Notes: generated from the sequence alone by a model not told the origin. A stretch of DNA of 64,000 bases from Streptosporangium nondiastaticum (GCF_003011965.1 NZ_PXWG01000001.1:248001-312000), one strand, 5' to 3'; positions 25,593-35,826 are shown, counted from the first letter of the stretch. Program-made: numbers and translations.

Positions 25593-27302
25593 ATGTCCTT
25601 CACCAGACGCCGCACCGCCCCCGCCGCCGGCCGGGGCGGTGACACCGGCGGCAGCCGGGGCATCCCCGTGCCCATGGCCGACGGCACCGTCCTCCCCACC
25701 GACCACTACCACCCCTCCAGGAACGGCCCGGGCCCGACCGTCCTCGTCCGCTCACCCGTCGGACGCATCCCCATGGGCCTGATCTACGGCCAGTACTTCG
25801 CCCGCCGCGGCTTCCACGTCATCGTCCAGGAGACCCGCGACGTCGCCCACGGCTACTCCGTCCAGGACCCCGACAGCGAACGGGAGGACGGGCTGTCCAC
25901 GGTCGCCTGGCTGCGCGAGCAGCCATGGTTCGACGGCACCTTCGTCATGTACGGAGCCAGCGCCACCGGCTACGTGCAATGGGCCCTGGCCCACGACGTG
26001 CCCGAGTGCAAGGCCATGTCCGTGCAGATCTCCGCCTCCTCCCTCGCCGACGCCGTCTACCCCGGAGGAGCCTTCGCCCTGGAGTCGAGCCTCTACTGGT
26101 GCGCCAGCCGGGACCGCGCCCGCATCCTCACGCTGCCCCGCCGCGTCCGGCGCGCCCTGGACTCCGGGCGCCCCGTCCACGAACTCGACACCGTGGTCAG
26201 CGGCATGCCCATGCCCTTCTTCCAGGAACTCCTCGCGAACGGCGAACCCGGCAGCCCCCTGCGCACCCAGCTCGACGCCGGACACCACCTCCGCCGCACC
26301 ACCCTGCCCGTCCACTTCCTGGCCGGCTGGCACGACGTCTTCCTCCCCGGCCAGCTCCGCGACTACCAAGCCCTGCGCGCCGCCGGCCACCGCCCCCGCC
26401 TCACCATCGGCCCCTGGTACCACTGCGACCGGCGCCTGCTCCCCGTGGCCCTGCGCGAGGCCGCGGAATTCTTCCGCTCCCACCTCACCGGCGCCCCGCC
26501 CCTGCGCGGGCAGCCCGTACGGATCCACGTCACCGGAGCCAAGGAGTGGCGCGAGTACCCCGACTGGCCACCCCCCGGGACGTCGGCCCGGCCGTGGTAC
26601 CTGCACGCCGACGGAGGCCTGCGCCCCGCACCGCCCGCACACGGCACCCCGCGCCGCTACCGCTACGACCCCGCCGATCCCACGCCCGTCCCGCGCGGAC
26701 CGGTCATCTTCGGGGACTCCCGGCCCGAGGACTGCAGGCCGCTGGAGAAGCGCTCCGACGTCCTCACCTACACCAGCGACCCGCTGCCCGCCCCCATGGA
26801 ACTCATCGGACCGGTCACGGCCGACATTCACCTGCGCTCCTCCCGGACCCACACCGACTGCGGCGTACGGATCTGCGACGTCCATCCCGACGGCACCTCC
26901 ATGAACGTGTGCGAAGGCATCCGCCGCGTCTCACCCGGCACCAGCGGCCCCCGCGACGCTGACGGGGTCACGAAGGAGACCGTCGACCTCTGGCCGACGG
27001 CACACCGCTTCCCCGCCGGGCACCGCCTGCGGGTCCACCTCTGCAGCGGCGGTCACCCCCGCGTCGCACGGCACACCGGAAGCGCCGCACTGCTGGACAC
27101 CAGCGGGATCCTGCTGGCGGCCGAACAGGAGATCTTCCACGACGCGACCCGGCACTCCGTGATCCACCTCCCCGTCAGCCCCCTCCCCGCCGAGGGGATC
27201 CCGCCCCGCCCCGGCATCCCGGGCGAGGACGAGGACGAAGAGGAGACCGAACCGGGGGAGTGGGCGCCGGACTTCTTCCGGCCGGAACCCGGGACGTGGT
27301 GA
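25593..27302 (+). CDS. CocE/NonD-type alpha/beta hydrolase
   Basis: 569 aa, the usual length for the CocE/NonD (X-prolyl dipeptidyl-peptidase S15-like) group. The first domain has the oxyanion region VIVQETRDVAHGYSVQDPDSEREDG and the nucleophile motif GASATG (Ser near residue 127). The C-terminal half is a jelly-roll region (ELIGPVTADIHLRSSRTHTDCGVRI). It starts 12 bases after the synthase stop, so it is presumably in the same operon. Relatives hydrolyse esters or amides, including macrotetrolide-pathway NonD. It could release or trim the chain, since the synthase has no thioesterase. This role is inferred. Confidence 0.88.
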   Translation: MSFTRRRTAPAAGRGGDTGGSRGIPVPMADGTVLPTDHYHPSRNGPGPTVLVRSPVGRIPMGLIYGQYFARRGFHVIVQETRDVAHGYSVQDPDSEREDGLSTVAWLREQPWFDGTFVMYGASATGYVQWALAHDVPECKAMSVQISASSLADAVYPGGAFALESSLYWCASRDRARILTLPRRVRRALDSGRPVHELDTVVSGMPMPFFQELLANGEPGSPLRTQLDAGHHLRRTTLPVHFLAGWHDVFLPGQLRDYQALRAAGHRPRLTIGPWYHCDRRLLPVALREAAEFFRSHLTGAPPLRGQPVRIHVTGAKEWREYPDWPPPGTSARPWYLHADGGLRPAPPAHGTPRRYRYDPADPTPVPRGPVIFGDSRPEDCRPLEKRSDVLTYTSDPLPAPMELIGPVTADIHLRSSRTHTDCGVRICDVHPDGTSMNVCEGIRRVSPGTSGPRDADGVTKETVDLWPTAHRFPAGHRLRVHLCSGGHPRVARHTGSAALLDTSGILLAAEQEIFHDATRHSVIHLPVSPLPAEGIPPRPGIPGEDEDEEETEPGEWAPDFFRPEPGTW

Positions 27303-27304
27303 GC

Positions 27305-27337
27305 GGCCCCGGCCTCGTGCGCGTCAGCCCCGGGGCC
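27305..27337. terminator. Convergent terminator-like hairpin
   Basis: GGCCCCGG and CCGGGGCC form a stem around a 17-base loop between the hydrolase stop and the last codons of the leftward polyketide synthase. The position between converging transcripts and the strong GC stem suggest termination of both. Confidence 0.4.
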
Positions 27338-30300
27338 GGGGCACGGGAAGCGCCCGGTCCTCGGGCGCCTCCGCCAACCGGCGCAGCAGGGTCGTACCGA
27401 TGCTCCGGATCGACCCGTCGCTGTGCAGCAGGTCCATCGCGGCCAGCTCGCACGGGAACCGCCCGCGCAGCTTGGCCAGCAATTCCATGTTCATCAGCGA
27501 GTCCAGGCCGTACTCCTGGAGAGGCCTGGCCCGGTCGAGGCTCTCCACCGGCAGGTGCAGGATGCCGGCCGTCACCGTGGCGACGGCCTGCTCCAGACGG
27601 TCGGCCGCCTCCTCGGGGCGGGTGGCAGCGAGCTGCACCAGGAGCTCGTCCGACCGGTGATCCGAGTCCGTACCCGGTGGCATCACCTGCCGGAAGCGCG
27701 GAGCGGTCAGCGACGGCATGATCATCGCCATGCGGGCCCAGTCGCACCGCCCGAAACCGGCCACCTCCGTCCCCCACGAGTGGAACGTGTCGAGCGCCGC
27801 GCACGCCTCCCCGGGCGCGACCGGACGCAGACCGGCCTTCGCGAGCGCCGCGTTGAGCCCGTGACGGGCGGCATACCCCGTATCGCCGATGGCGCCCCAC
27901 GCCACCGCACGGGCGGGCTCACCGGCCCGGAGCCGGACGCGGGCCAGCGCCTCGACGAAGAGGTTCCCGGCCGAGTAGCCGGCCTGCTGGATGCTGCCCG
28001 CCCAGACGTTCATGGACGAGTAGGCGAGGAATCCGGCGCCGCGCCCCCGGGTGAGACGGTCCAGGACCAGGGCGCCGCCCAGCTTCGGAGCCAGGACCGC
28101 ACGGATGCGCTCGTCGTCGAGCCCGGTCAGCTTGTCGTCCTCCAGGTGCATCGCCGCGTGCACCACCCCGCGCAGAGGGCGGCCGCCCGCGTCGAGGTCC
28201 CGGACGAGCACCTCCATCGCGCCGGCGTCGGTCACATCGACGCCGTACGCGTCCGCGCTCACCCCCCGCGCGGCGAGGCGCGCCAGGAGCGCGGCGGCCC
28301 CCGGCGTCGCGCCGCCCCGGCGGCCCGTCAGCGCCAGGTACCGGGCACCGCGTTCGGCCAGCCACAGCGCGGTGGAGGCCCCCAGCCCGCTCAGGCCGCC
28401 GGTGACGAGGTAGGTCCCCTCGGGGTCCATGCGCTGCTGCTCGCAGGCGGGCCGCACCGGGACGGGTTCCCCGAAGGAGACCACGACCTTGCCGATGTGC
28501 CGCGAGTGCTGCATCAGACGGAAGGCCTCGTCGATGCGGTGAGCGGGGAAGACGTGGTGCGGCAGCGGCCGGTACTCGCCGCGCTCCGCCCGCCGCGCCA
28601 CCGTCCCGAACGCGGCCGAGGCCGCCCCGGAGCCCGACGCCGTCATCTGCGCGACATCCACGACGAAGAAGGAGGTGTTGCCGGCGAGCGGACGGAGCAG
28701 GGCACGGCGGTTGGCGTACACGTCCTGCTTGCCCAGCTCGACGAACCTCCCGCCCCCGGCGAGGACCTCCATGCCGCGGGCCATGCCCTGGCCGCTGAGG
28801 GAGTTGAGGACGACGTCCGCCCCGTGCCCGCCCGTCAGCTGCCGGACCCGGTCCGCGAAGTCCGCACCGCGCGAATCCAGGACGTGGTCGACGCCGAGCA
28901 CGCGCAGCAGGTCCCTCTTGGCGGGGGAACCGGCCGTGGCGACGACCCGCGCCCCGACGCGCCGGGCGTATTGCAGCGCGGCCAGCCCCACCCCTCCCGC
29001 CCCGCCGTGCACCAGCAGGACCTCACCGCGGTGAAGCCGGGCCAGGTGTTCGAGACTGTGCTGGACGGTGAGGAAGACCGTCGGCAGGGTGACGGCTTCG
29101 GTGAAGGCCAGCCTCCCGGGGATCCGCCGCACCATCGAGGCGCGGGCGCGGACGTGCCCGGCGAAGGCTCCCGCCGCCGTCCCGAAGACCCGGTCTCCCA
29201 CCGAGAGACCCCGCACACCCGGGCCCACCGCGGTGACCACTCCCGCGCATTCCAGGCCCAGCAGACGCTCGGAGGCGACGCCGTCCTCGGCGACCGCGGG
29301 CAGCAGACCGGTGACGACCATCACGTCCCGGTAGTTCAGCGCCGCGGCCCGGACGCCGACAACGACCTCACCCGTGTCCGGCCGGGGCACGGGAGCCTCG
29401 TCCCACCGCAACCGGTAGCCCAGACCGAGGCCCTCCACCGACAGGCGGTAACTCGAACCCGTACGGGCCGAGGACGGAACGACGGGCGCGCTCGCCCGCA
29501 CCACCCGGGGGACGAAGCGACCGCCACGAGTGAGGGCGACCTCGTCCTCGCCGGGCGCCTCCGCGAGCAACTCCTCGGCCAGCCTGCAGGCGTCCTGCTC
29601 CGGCTGCGCACCGCGCTCCAGAGAAACGCGCCGCACGGACACGTGCGTCACCTCGTTGGCGAGGGTCCGCGCGGCGCCCCACGCAGCCGCCTGGCCGGGG
29701 CACGCGGCGCGCTCCGGGGACGGGAGGGCACCGGTGGGGTGAGTGACGAGCGTCAACTGCCGCAGCGCGCTTCGGCCGTGCCCGGAGCAGGCGCGCGCCA
29801 GCTCCCGCAGGGTGGCGACCCTGCGCACCGCGAGATCGACCGCGGCGCCGGGGTCCTCGGGCACGGCCCGGTCCTGCTCCTCGCTCAGGACGAGCACGGC
29901 GCGGACTCCCGTGGGCCCGATGTCGTGCAGGACCTCGCGCACTTCTCCGGCGGTGACGGTGCGTACGGACCCGGGATCGCCGGTCAGTCGTCCGGCCAGG
30001 GAGGTGATCAGGTCCGGTTCGGAGCCGTCCTCGGTGATCACGAGCCAGTCGGCGGACGGGTTCTCCCGGTTCTCCTGGTCCTGACGTCCTGTCGGCGCAC
30101 TGCTGTTTTCGAGCGGCAGGGAGGCATCCCGGTGGGTGTTTTCGCGTGGCAGGGCGGCGTCCCGGCGGGCCAGGAAGACGGAGAAGTCGTCGCCTGCCGG
30201 GCCGCGCGCCGGTACGGCCTGTGCCGGCGCGCCGAACCCGTTCTCCTCGAACACGGCCGACCACTGGGCGCGAGACACCAGCACGGAGCCGGACTGCGGA

Positions 30301-33300
30301 CCGGTGCCCTCGGTGCGCCAGAAGCCCGGCAGCATCGCGGCGCCCAGCGCGAAGGCCTCCGGGTCGTGGGCCTCCACGGCCAGCAGGCTCCCGCCGGGAG
30401 CGAGGAGCCGCGCCAGTCGCCGCACTCCGGCGGCCACGTCGCGCGCCGCGTGGAGGGAGTGCCCGGCGACGATCAGGTCGAAGCTCTCGGCCGGCATCAC
30501 CTGCGCGTACCCGGCGGGGTCGTTCCCGTTCCCGCTCCCGTTGTGGTCGTGGTCGTGGTCGTGGCCCGGGTCCGGGTCCAGGTCGAAGGTGCGGTAGTCG
30601 ACGAAGTCGTACGCGGCGAAGCGCTCTTGTGCCATGGAGAAGTGCGCCCTTGAAACGTCCGCATACACGTACTCCGTACGCTCCGGTGGAAACAGCGGCA
30701 GCAGCCGGGCGGTCAGTCCGCCGCCCCCGGCTCCCACTTCCAGCACCCGCAGCGGACCATCCCCGGGCGCCGTCCGGACGAACGCCCTCACCACGGCCGC
30801 AGCGATCCGGTACTGCACCGCGCACGCCGGTTCCGTGTCACGCAACTGCCGCATCAGCGGCGGGCCGCTGTCCTGGAACAGCAGCTCCGCGGGATCGCGG
30901 CGGCCTGTCAGGACATCGGCGAGATGCAGCCCGCCCCGGCCGTGGAGAGCCGCCGTGGCCGGGTACGCGGGGTGCTCCCGCAGCACCTCCCGCAGGGCGC
31001 CCTTGAAGTCCCCCGGGCGCCGCAAGGCCCAGCCCCGGCGGCCGGACTCCCGGCTCTCGGACTCCTCCAGCAGCCCGTACCGCTGCGCCATGCGCGCCAG
31101 CATGCCCACGTAGGAGCGGTAGCCGGGCAGGACGCCGGCGGCGGCCAGGTCGTCGAAGCCGAAGGCGACGGGCGCCCGCTCCGGCAGGATCGCGGCGAAG
31201 GCCTCCGCGGCGCCGTGCGCCGCGGCACGGGCGAGCGCGTCCATGCACCGCGCGTGCTGCCCGCCGTCCCAGGACTCGAGGACCGTGCCGATCTCCGGAC
31301 GGGCCGCGGCGAGGACCGCCGGGGGAGGCGGAGGGGGAGGGGGAGGGGGCGCCGAGGCGGGTGGCGTGCGCCGCCCCGGCAGGGTCGCCGCCCGCATCAC
31401 CGTGGCGTACTCCTGCGGAAGGTCGTCATGAAGGGCCGACCGGTGCAGGCGGCAGCCTTCCAGCTCGGCCGACACCCGGCCCCCGGCGTCCGTGACCGTG
31501 ATGTCGCACACGACCTCGTGCGGCGTCCTGGAACGCTCGCGGACATGCACCAGGCCGGCGGGGTCCGGCGTGCGCCACATCCGCAGCCGGCCGACGGCCG
31601 CCGGCAGATAAGTGTCCGTGGTCCCGGGCAGGAGGAGGATCCCGGCCTGCAAGGCTCCGTCGAGGAGCGCGGGGTGGACGACGTAACCCCCGTACCCGCC
31701 GCGTGCGTCGTATCCCTCGTCCGGTTCCTCGTGGCGGTAGGCGGCCAGGACCTCGCCGTCACCCACCCGGAGGTCACGCAGCACCCGGAACGCCGGCCCG
31801 TAGGCCAGCCCTCGCCGCTCCGCCGCCGCGTAGTGCTCGGACCCGGTCACCGCCCGGGTCGTACGCTCGCGCGCCCGCGCGGCATCCAGGCCGGGCGGGG
31901 CGGCCCCGGCGAGCCGGCGGGCACGGCCGCGGGCGTGCAGCCGCCAGCCGTCGGTGTCCCCGGCCCGGCTTGCCACCCGGAAGACGCCGTCCTCGTCCGA
32001 AAGGGAGGTCTGCAGCCGGATGCCCTTCGCGTCCCAGTCCAGGGGCAGCATCCGGCTGATGTCCACGCAGTCGAGCTCGACGGCGTCGCCGAAGACCTCG
32101 CGGCCGGCCGCCAGCGCCATCTCCAGATACGCGGTGGCGGGCATGACCGCGGCACCGCCCACGCGATGGCCGGCCAGCCAGGGGCAGCGGGTCCTTTCGA
32201 GCGTAGTGTGCCAGGTGGGTTCGAGTACCGGAGCCCGCTCGCCCAGGAGCGGATGGACGACGATGCCGTCACCGCTGGTACGGATCCAGTGCTCCGGCGT
32301 GCCGAACCAGTGCCGCTTCCGCTGCCAGGCGTAGGCCGGCAGGTCCACGACGCGTCCGGGCCGGGGGAACCACCGGTCCCAGTCCGTGCCCACGTCGGCG
32401 GCGGCCAGCCGGGCCGCGGCCCGGCGCACCGCGGCGACGCCCCCGCACTCCCGGCCGAGCGTCGGCACGACCGGGAAGGCCCTTCCCCCGTACTCTGCGG
32501 CGATCCGGCTCAGCGGCCCGCGCAGGCTCGGCTGCGGCCCGATCTCGACGACAGCGCCGAGCCCGCCGCCGTCCTCGGCCATCCGGCGTACAGCCTCGTC
32601 GAACCGTACGGGGCGGCGCACGTTGTCCCACCAGTACCCGGCGCCGAGCTGCCCGCGCCGCACGCGCCGGGCGGTGACGGTGGAGTACATGGGCACCCGG
32701 GGCCCGGCCGACGACAGTCCCGCCAGCGCGTCACGCAGCGGCTCCTCGATTCCGTCCATGGCCGAACTGTGGAAGGCATGGTCCACGTCCAGCACGCGGA
32801 AGGGAACCCCCCGGCCGGCCAGGCGCTCACCCAGCTCACGCAGCGACCGGTGGTCCCCGGAGACCGTCACGTCCCGGCCACTGTTGACGGCACCGATCTC
32901 CAGCAGCCCCGCGTACGAGGCGATCTCCTTCTCCGCCTCCCGCGGCGTCAGGGCCGCGACGGCCATCCGGCCCTTCCCGGCCGTGGCGGCCTGGGCCAGG
33001 CTCCGCTCGGCGACGATCCTCGCCGCGGCGGGCAGATCCAGCGCCCCGCAGACGTACGCGGCGGCCACCTCACCCACGCTGTGCCCCACGACGGCCTGCG
33101 GACGCACCCCGTAATGAGCCAGCAGAGCCACCAGCCCGCTCTGGACGGCGAAGAGCGCGGGCTGGGCGTAACGGGTGTCCGCCATCCGCGAGACGAGCCC
33201 GGCCCCCTGCGCCCCGGCCGCGAGCAGCCCGGCCACCGACCAGCCCAGCCGCGGCGCGAGATGGGCGTCCGCTTCCTCGACGGCCGCCCGGAACACCGGC

Positions 33301-35060
33301 TCCCCGGCCATCAGATCGGCGGCCATACCGGGCCACTGGCTCCCGTTGCCGGAGAACACGAAGGCGACGCGCCCGCCGGCCACCGCCCCTTCCGGCGCAC
33401 GCAGCTCCCCTTCGTCCTGCGCCGCCTCCCTCAGCTGCCGGGCCGCGTCCTCCGGCGTAGCGGCCAGGACAGCGAGACGGTACGGGTGCTGCGCTCGCCG
33501 CCTGCAGGCCGTCCAGCACAGGTCGTAGAAATCCTCCGAGGCGACGGCGGCGAGCCGCTCCGCCATGACGCGGGCGGTCTCCGCCAGCGCCTCGCGGCTG
33601 CGCGCGCTGATCACGAGCGGCAGCAGGCCGTGCCGGACATGGCCCGGTGGAACTGGCGGAACCGGCGGGGCTGTCGAGGCTGGCGGAATCGGCGCGGGAG
33701 CCCCGGCGAGCACCACATGCGCGTTGGCACCGCCGAACCCGAAGCTGTTCACCCCCACGAACCCCCCGCCGCCGAGAACCCCGCCGAGACCTTCGCGACG
33801 GGCCACCGGGCGCATCGCACCGACCGGTTCGAGATTCAGCCCCCGGAAATCGATCGCCGGATTGAGCGGAACGCTGTGCAAGGTGGCGGGAATCAGCCCG
33901 TGCCGCAGAACGAGCATGGCCTTGAACAAGCCGGCCATGCCGGAAGCAGGCTCGGAATGCCCGAGATTGGACTTCACCGACCCGATCGGAAGCGGACCGC
34001 TGCTGCGCCGCGCCGCCACGGCCTGCCCGACGGCCAGGCACTCCAGCGGATCACCGACCGGGGTCCCCGTACCGTGCGCCTCGAAATACACCAGGTCGTC
34101 CGCGCCTGCACCGGCCCGAGCATGCACGTCCGTCAGCAACCGCCGCTGCATTTCCGCACTCGGCACCGGCAGATGCGGCGTCCGCCCGTCGGTGTTCGTG
34201 CCGCTCGCCGCGATGACGGCCTGCACACGGTCCCCGTCGGCCAGTGCGTCCGACAGCCGCTTGAGCAGGACGACGCCACCGCCCTCGGAGCGTACGTACC
34301 CGTCCGCCGCGGCGGAGAAGGCCGCGCAGCGCCCGCGCGGCGAGAGCATGCTCGCGCGGGAGAACCCCACATAGGCATGCGGGCTGATCAGCAGACTGAC
34401 CCCGCCCGCCACCGCCACCCGGCTGCGCCCCGCCCGCAGCCCCTCGCACGCCTGGTGCACCGCTACCAGCGACGACGAGCACGCGGTGTCCACCGCCATG
34501 CTCGGCCCACGCAGGTCGAAGGCGTACGACAACCGGTTCGCGGCGATCGAGGCCGCCCCGCCCGTCATCGTGTGCGGATCGATGTCCTCGGACCGGAGCA
34601 TCTGCAGCACCCCGTACGAGGTGTCGGCCACCCCGACGAAGACCGCGGTGTCGGAACCCGCCAGGCCCGCCGGATCGATGCCCGCGTCATCGAACGCCTC
34701 GGCCGTCATCTCCAGCAGCAACCGCTGCTGCGGATCCATGCGCTGCGCCTCACGCGGCGAGATCCCGAAGTACTCCGCGTCGAAATCCGTCACGTTGTCG
34801 AGATATCCGCCGGCGAAGGTGTAACTCTTCCCCGGGAACGCCGGATCCGGGTCGAGAAACCGCCCCACGTCGAACCGGCCGTCAGGCGGCGCGGCCGTCA
34901 CCAGATCCCGCCCGCCGGCCAGCGCATCCCACAATCCGCCCAGATCGCGAATCCCGCCCGGCAGCCGGCAGGAGACACCCACGACGGCGATCGCGTCGGA
35001 AGGCACGGATGGTACGGACGGCGGGGAAGGCACGGAAGGCACGGCGCGACGGTCACTCAC
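27324..35060 (-). CDS. Second methylating highly reducing type I polyketide synthase (KS-AT-DH-MT-ER-KR-ACP)
   Basis: 2578 aa. The GTG at 35060 follows AGGAG closely. Order: KS (Cys194, HGTGT, NLGH), AT (Ser661 in GHSVGE; HAFHS suggests malonyl-CoA), DH (His965 in HRVGGAAVMP; HPALLDGALQ), C-MT (EVGAGGGG, about 1440), ER (HGGAGGVGLA, about 2017), KR (TYLVTGGLSG about 2216, Tyr2362), ACP (Ser2521 in GLDSLMN). It parallels the other synthase of the window in every domain. Between DH and MT lies a run of ten or more Pro, and the MT has an HDHDHDHN microsatellite-encoded patch. No thioesterase is attached. Its DH keeps the consensus Gly that the other synthase has lost. Confidence 0.95.
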   Translation of the reverse strand: MSDRRAVPSVPSPPSVPSVPSDAIAVVGVSCRLPGGIRDLGGLWDALAGGRDLVTAAPPDGRFDVGRFLDPDPAFPGKSYTFAGGYLDNVTDFDAEYFGISPREAQRMDPQQRLLLEMTAEAFDDAGIDPAGLAGSDTAVFVGVADTSYGVLQMLRSEDIDPHTMTGGAASIAANRLSYAFDLRGPSMAVDTACSSSLVAVHQACEGLRAGRSRVAVAGGVSLLISPHAYVGFSRASMLSPRGRCAAFSAAADGYVRSEGGGVVLLKRLSDALADGDRVQAVIAASGTNTDGRTPHLPVPSAEMQRRLLTDVHARAGAGADDLVYFEAHGTGTPVGDPLECLAVGQAVAARRSSGPLPIGSVKSNLGHSEPASGMAGLFKAMLVLRHGLIPATLHSVPLNPAIDFRGLNLEPVGAMRPVARREGLGGVLGGGGFVGVNSFGFGGANAHVVLAGAPAPIPPASTAPPVPPVPPGHVRHGLLPLVISARSREALAETARVMAERLAAVASEDFYDLCWTACRRRAQHPYRLAVLAATPEDAARQLREAAQDEGELRAPEGAVAGGRVAFVFSGNGSQWPGMAADLMAGEPVFRAAVEEADAHLAPRLGWSVAGLLAAGAQGAGLVSRMADTRYAQPALFAVQSGLVALLAHYGVRPQAVVGHSVGEVAAAYVCGALDLPAAARIVAERSLAQAATAGKGRMAVAALTPREAEKEIASYAGLLEIGAVNSGRDVTVSGDHRSLRELGERLAGRGVPFRVLDVDHAFHSSAMDGIEEPLRDALAGLSSAGPRVPMYSTVTARRVRRGQLGAGYWWDNVRRPVRFDEAVRRMAEDGGGLGAVVEIGPQPSLRGPLSRIAAEYGGRAFPVVPTLGRECGGVAAVRRAAARLAAADVGTDWDRWFPRPGRVVDLPAYAWQRKRHWFGTPEHWIRTSGDGIVVHPLLGERAPVLEPTWHTTLERTRCPWLAGHRVGGAAVMPATAYLEMALAAGREVFGDAVELDCVDISRMLPLDWDAKGIRLQTSLSDEDGVFRVASRAGDTDGWRLHARGRARRLAGAAPPGLDAARARERTTRAVTGSEHYAAAERRGLAYGPAFRVLRDLRVGDGEVLAAYRHEEPDEGYDARGGYGGYVVHPALLDGALQAGILLLPGTTDTYLPAAVGRLRMWRTPDPAGLVHVRERSRTPHEVVCDITVTDAGGRVSAELEGCRLHRSALHDDLPQEYATVMRAATLPGRRTPPASAPPPPPPPPPPAVLAAARPEIGTVLESWDGGQHARCMDALARAAAHGAAEAFAAILPERAPVAFGFDDLAAAGVLPGYRSYVGMLARMAQRYGLLEESESRESGRRGWALRRPGDFKGALREVLREHPAYPATAALHGRGGLHLADVLTGRRDPAELLFQDSGPPLMRQLRDTEPACAVQYRIAAAVVRAFVRTAPGDGPLRVLEVGAGGGGLTARLLPLFPPERTEYVYADVSRAHFSMAQERFAAYDFVDYRTFDLDPDPGHDHDHDHNGSGNGNDPAGYAQVMPAESFDLIVAGHSLHAARDVAAGVRRLARLLAPGGSLLAVEAHDPEAFALGAAMLPGFWRTEGTGPQSGSVLVSRAQWSAVFEENGFGAPAQAVPARGPAGDDFSVFLARRDAALPRENTHRDASLPLENSSAPTGRQDQENRENPSADWLVITEDGSEPDLITSLAGRLTGDPGSVRTVTAGEVREVLHDIGPTGVRAVLVLSEEQDRAVPEDPGAAVDLAVRRVATLRELARACSGHGRSALRQLTLVTHPTGALPSPERAACPGQAAAWGAARTLANEVTHVSVRRVSLERGAQPEQDACRLAEELLAEAPGEDEVALTRGGRFVPRVVRASAPVVPSSARTGSSYRLSVEGLGLGYRLRWDEAPVPRPDTGEVVVGVRAAALNYRDVMVVTGLLPAVAEDGVASERLLGLECAGVVTAVGPGVRGLSVGDRVFGTAAGAFAGHVRARASMVRRIPGRLAFTEAVTLPTVFLTVQHSLEHLARLHRGEVLLVHGGAGGVGLAALQYARRVGARVVATAGSPAKRDLLRVLGVDHVLDSRGADFADRVRQLTGGHGADVVLNSLSGQGMARGMEVLAGGGRFVELGKQDVYANRRALLRPLAGNTSFFVVDVAQMTASGSGAASAAFGTVARRAERGEYRPLPHHVFPAHRIDEAFRLMQHSRHIGKVVVSFGEPVPVRPACEQQRMDPEGTYLVTGGLSGLGASTALWLAERGARYLALTGRRGGATPGAAALLARLAARGVSADAYGVDVTDAGAMEVLVRDLDAGGRPLRGVVHAAMHLEDDKLTGLDDERIRAVLAPKLGGALVLDRLTRGRGAGFLAYSSMNVWAGSIQQAGYSAGNLFVEALARVRLRAGEPARAVAWGAIGDTGYAARHGLNAALAKAGLRPVAPGEACAALDTFHSWGTEVAGFGRCDWARMAMIMPSLTAPRFRQVMPPGTDSDHRSDELLVQLAATRPEEAADRLEQAVATVTAGILHLPVESLDRARPLQEYGLDSLMNMELLAKLRGRFPCELAAMDLLHSDGSIRSIGTTLLRRLAEAPEDRALPVPRPRG

Positions 35061-35403
35061 GGCAACTCCTCTTGACGACCGCCCATCGTGGCACTCCCGC
35101 CCCGCCGGAAGTCCTCAGTGGGAGTGCGCGGCGTCCGGTGCCTTCCCATCGCCACCCGAAGGGACGAAGGAACGGGACGGCCGGCCGGCGGTGACGGAGG
35201 CCAGGGATGACTGCTCGGGGCCGCCCGTCGCCGCCTCGTGAAGCCGAGTGGACTCAGCGGTCGGTGGCCCCGGCCCTGCACAGCCGACGTGGTTGCAAGT
35301 GCTCTCGCCGATGCGCACGCTGGCCGGCCGGCGCGTGGGCACACTGGACAACGCCCCGCGCCGCGCCGACTGCCCGGAGGGGGAGGAGGAGCCCAAGAGG
35401 GTT
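35061..35403. other. Leader and intergenic region upstream of the second polyketide synthase
   Basis: 343 bp without a convincing gene. GCACTCCC (35091-35098) and GGGAGTGC (35120-35127) form an inverted repeat in the presumed leader of the synthase, 31-67 bases before its start. The stretch 35371-35403 is purine-rich. The synthase promoter must lie here but no clear boxes could be chosen. Confidence 0.45.
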
Positions 35404-35826
35404 TCAGGGGGTGGTTTCTCCGGGTGGCGACGCAGCCGTGTCTGCCGTCAAGGAGCGGTCGCCCGCGAGTGCGCCCAGCAGGAACCCGGCGTATCCGGCC
35501 AGCAAGAGCAGCAGGATGCGCCCGCTGCCGCCCTCGTCGGTCCGTGGGTAGAGTCCGTCGGCGGCCAGGACGAGGGCGACGTCGAGGAGTTGCCCGACGA
35601 TCACGACGGCGATGCCGAGCCGTATCCCGCGTCCGGCCGGGAGCAGCCGGCCGGTCAGAACGCCGATGCTCGTGAAGGCGGTCGCGACCGCCGCTGAGGC
35701 CAGTGTGGTCGGAGCGTCCGCGAGGGCGGGTGCCAGGGCCGTGACCCCCGCCGAGGCTGCCACCCAGATCACGAAAGCCCCTGCTGTCTCAGGCCACACG
35801 TGCGCCAGCAGCCGTCGTTTCCCCAT
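35404..35826 (-). CDS. Small multi-pass membrane protein
   Basis: 140 aa from the ATG at 35826 (MGKRRLLAHVWPET). Four hydrophobic segments are visible: AGAFVIWVAASAGVTALAPALA, LASAAVATAFTSIGVLTG, GIRLGIAVVIVGQLLDVALVLA and ILLLLLAGYAGFLLGALAG. No family is recognised. Its start faces the TetR gene, and the 24-bp palindrome between them probably controls both. That makes it a candidate regulated target of the TetR protein. Confidence 0.75.
   Translation of the reverse strand: MGKRRLLAHVWPETAGAFVIWVAASAGVTALAPALADAPTTLASAAVATAFTSIGVLTGRLLPAGRGIRLGIAVVIVGQLLDVALVLAADGLYPRTDEGGSGRILLLLLAGYAGFLLGALAGDRSLTADTAASPPGETTP

Noticed and set aside
30924..35075. Long + strand open frame opposite the second synthase
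   Set aside because: Shadow of the real gene; composition and lack of motifs argue against coding.
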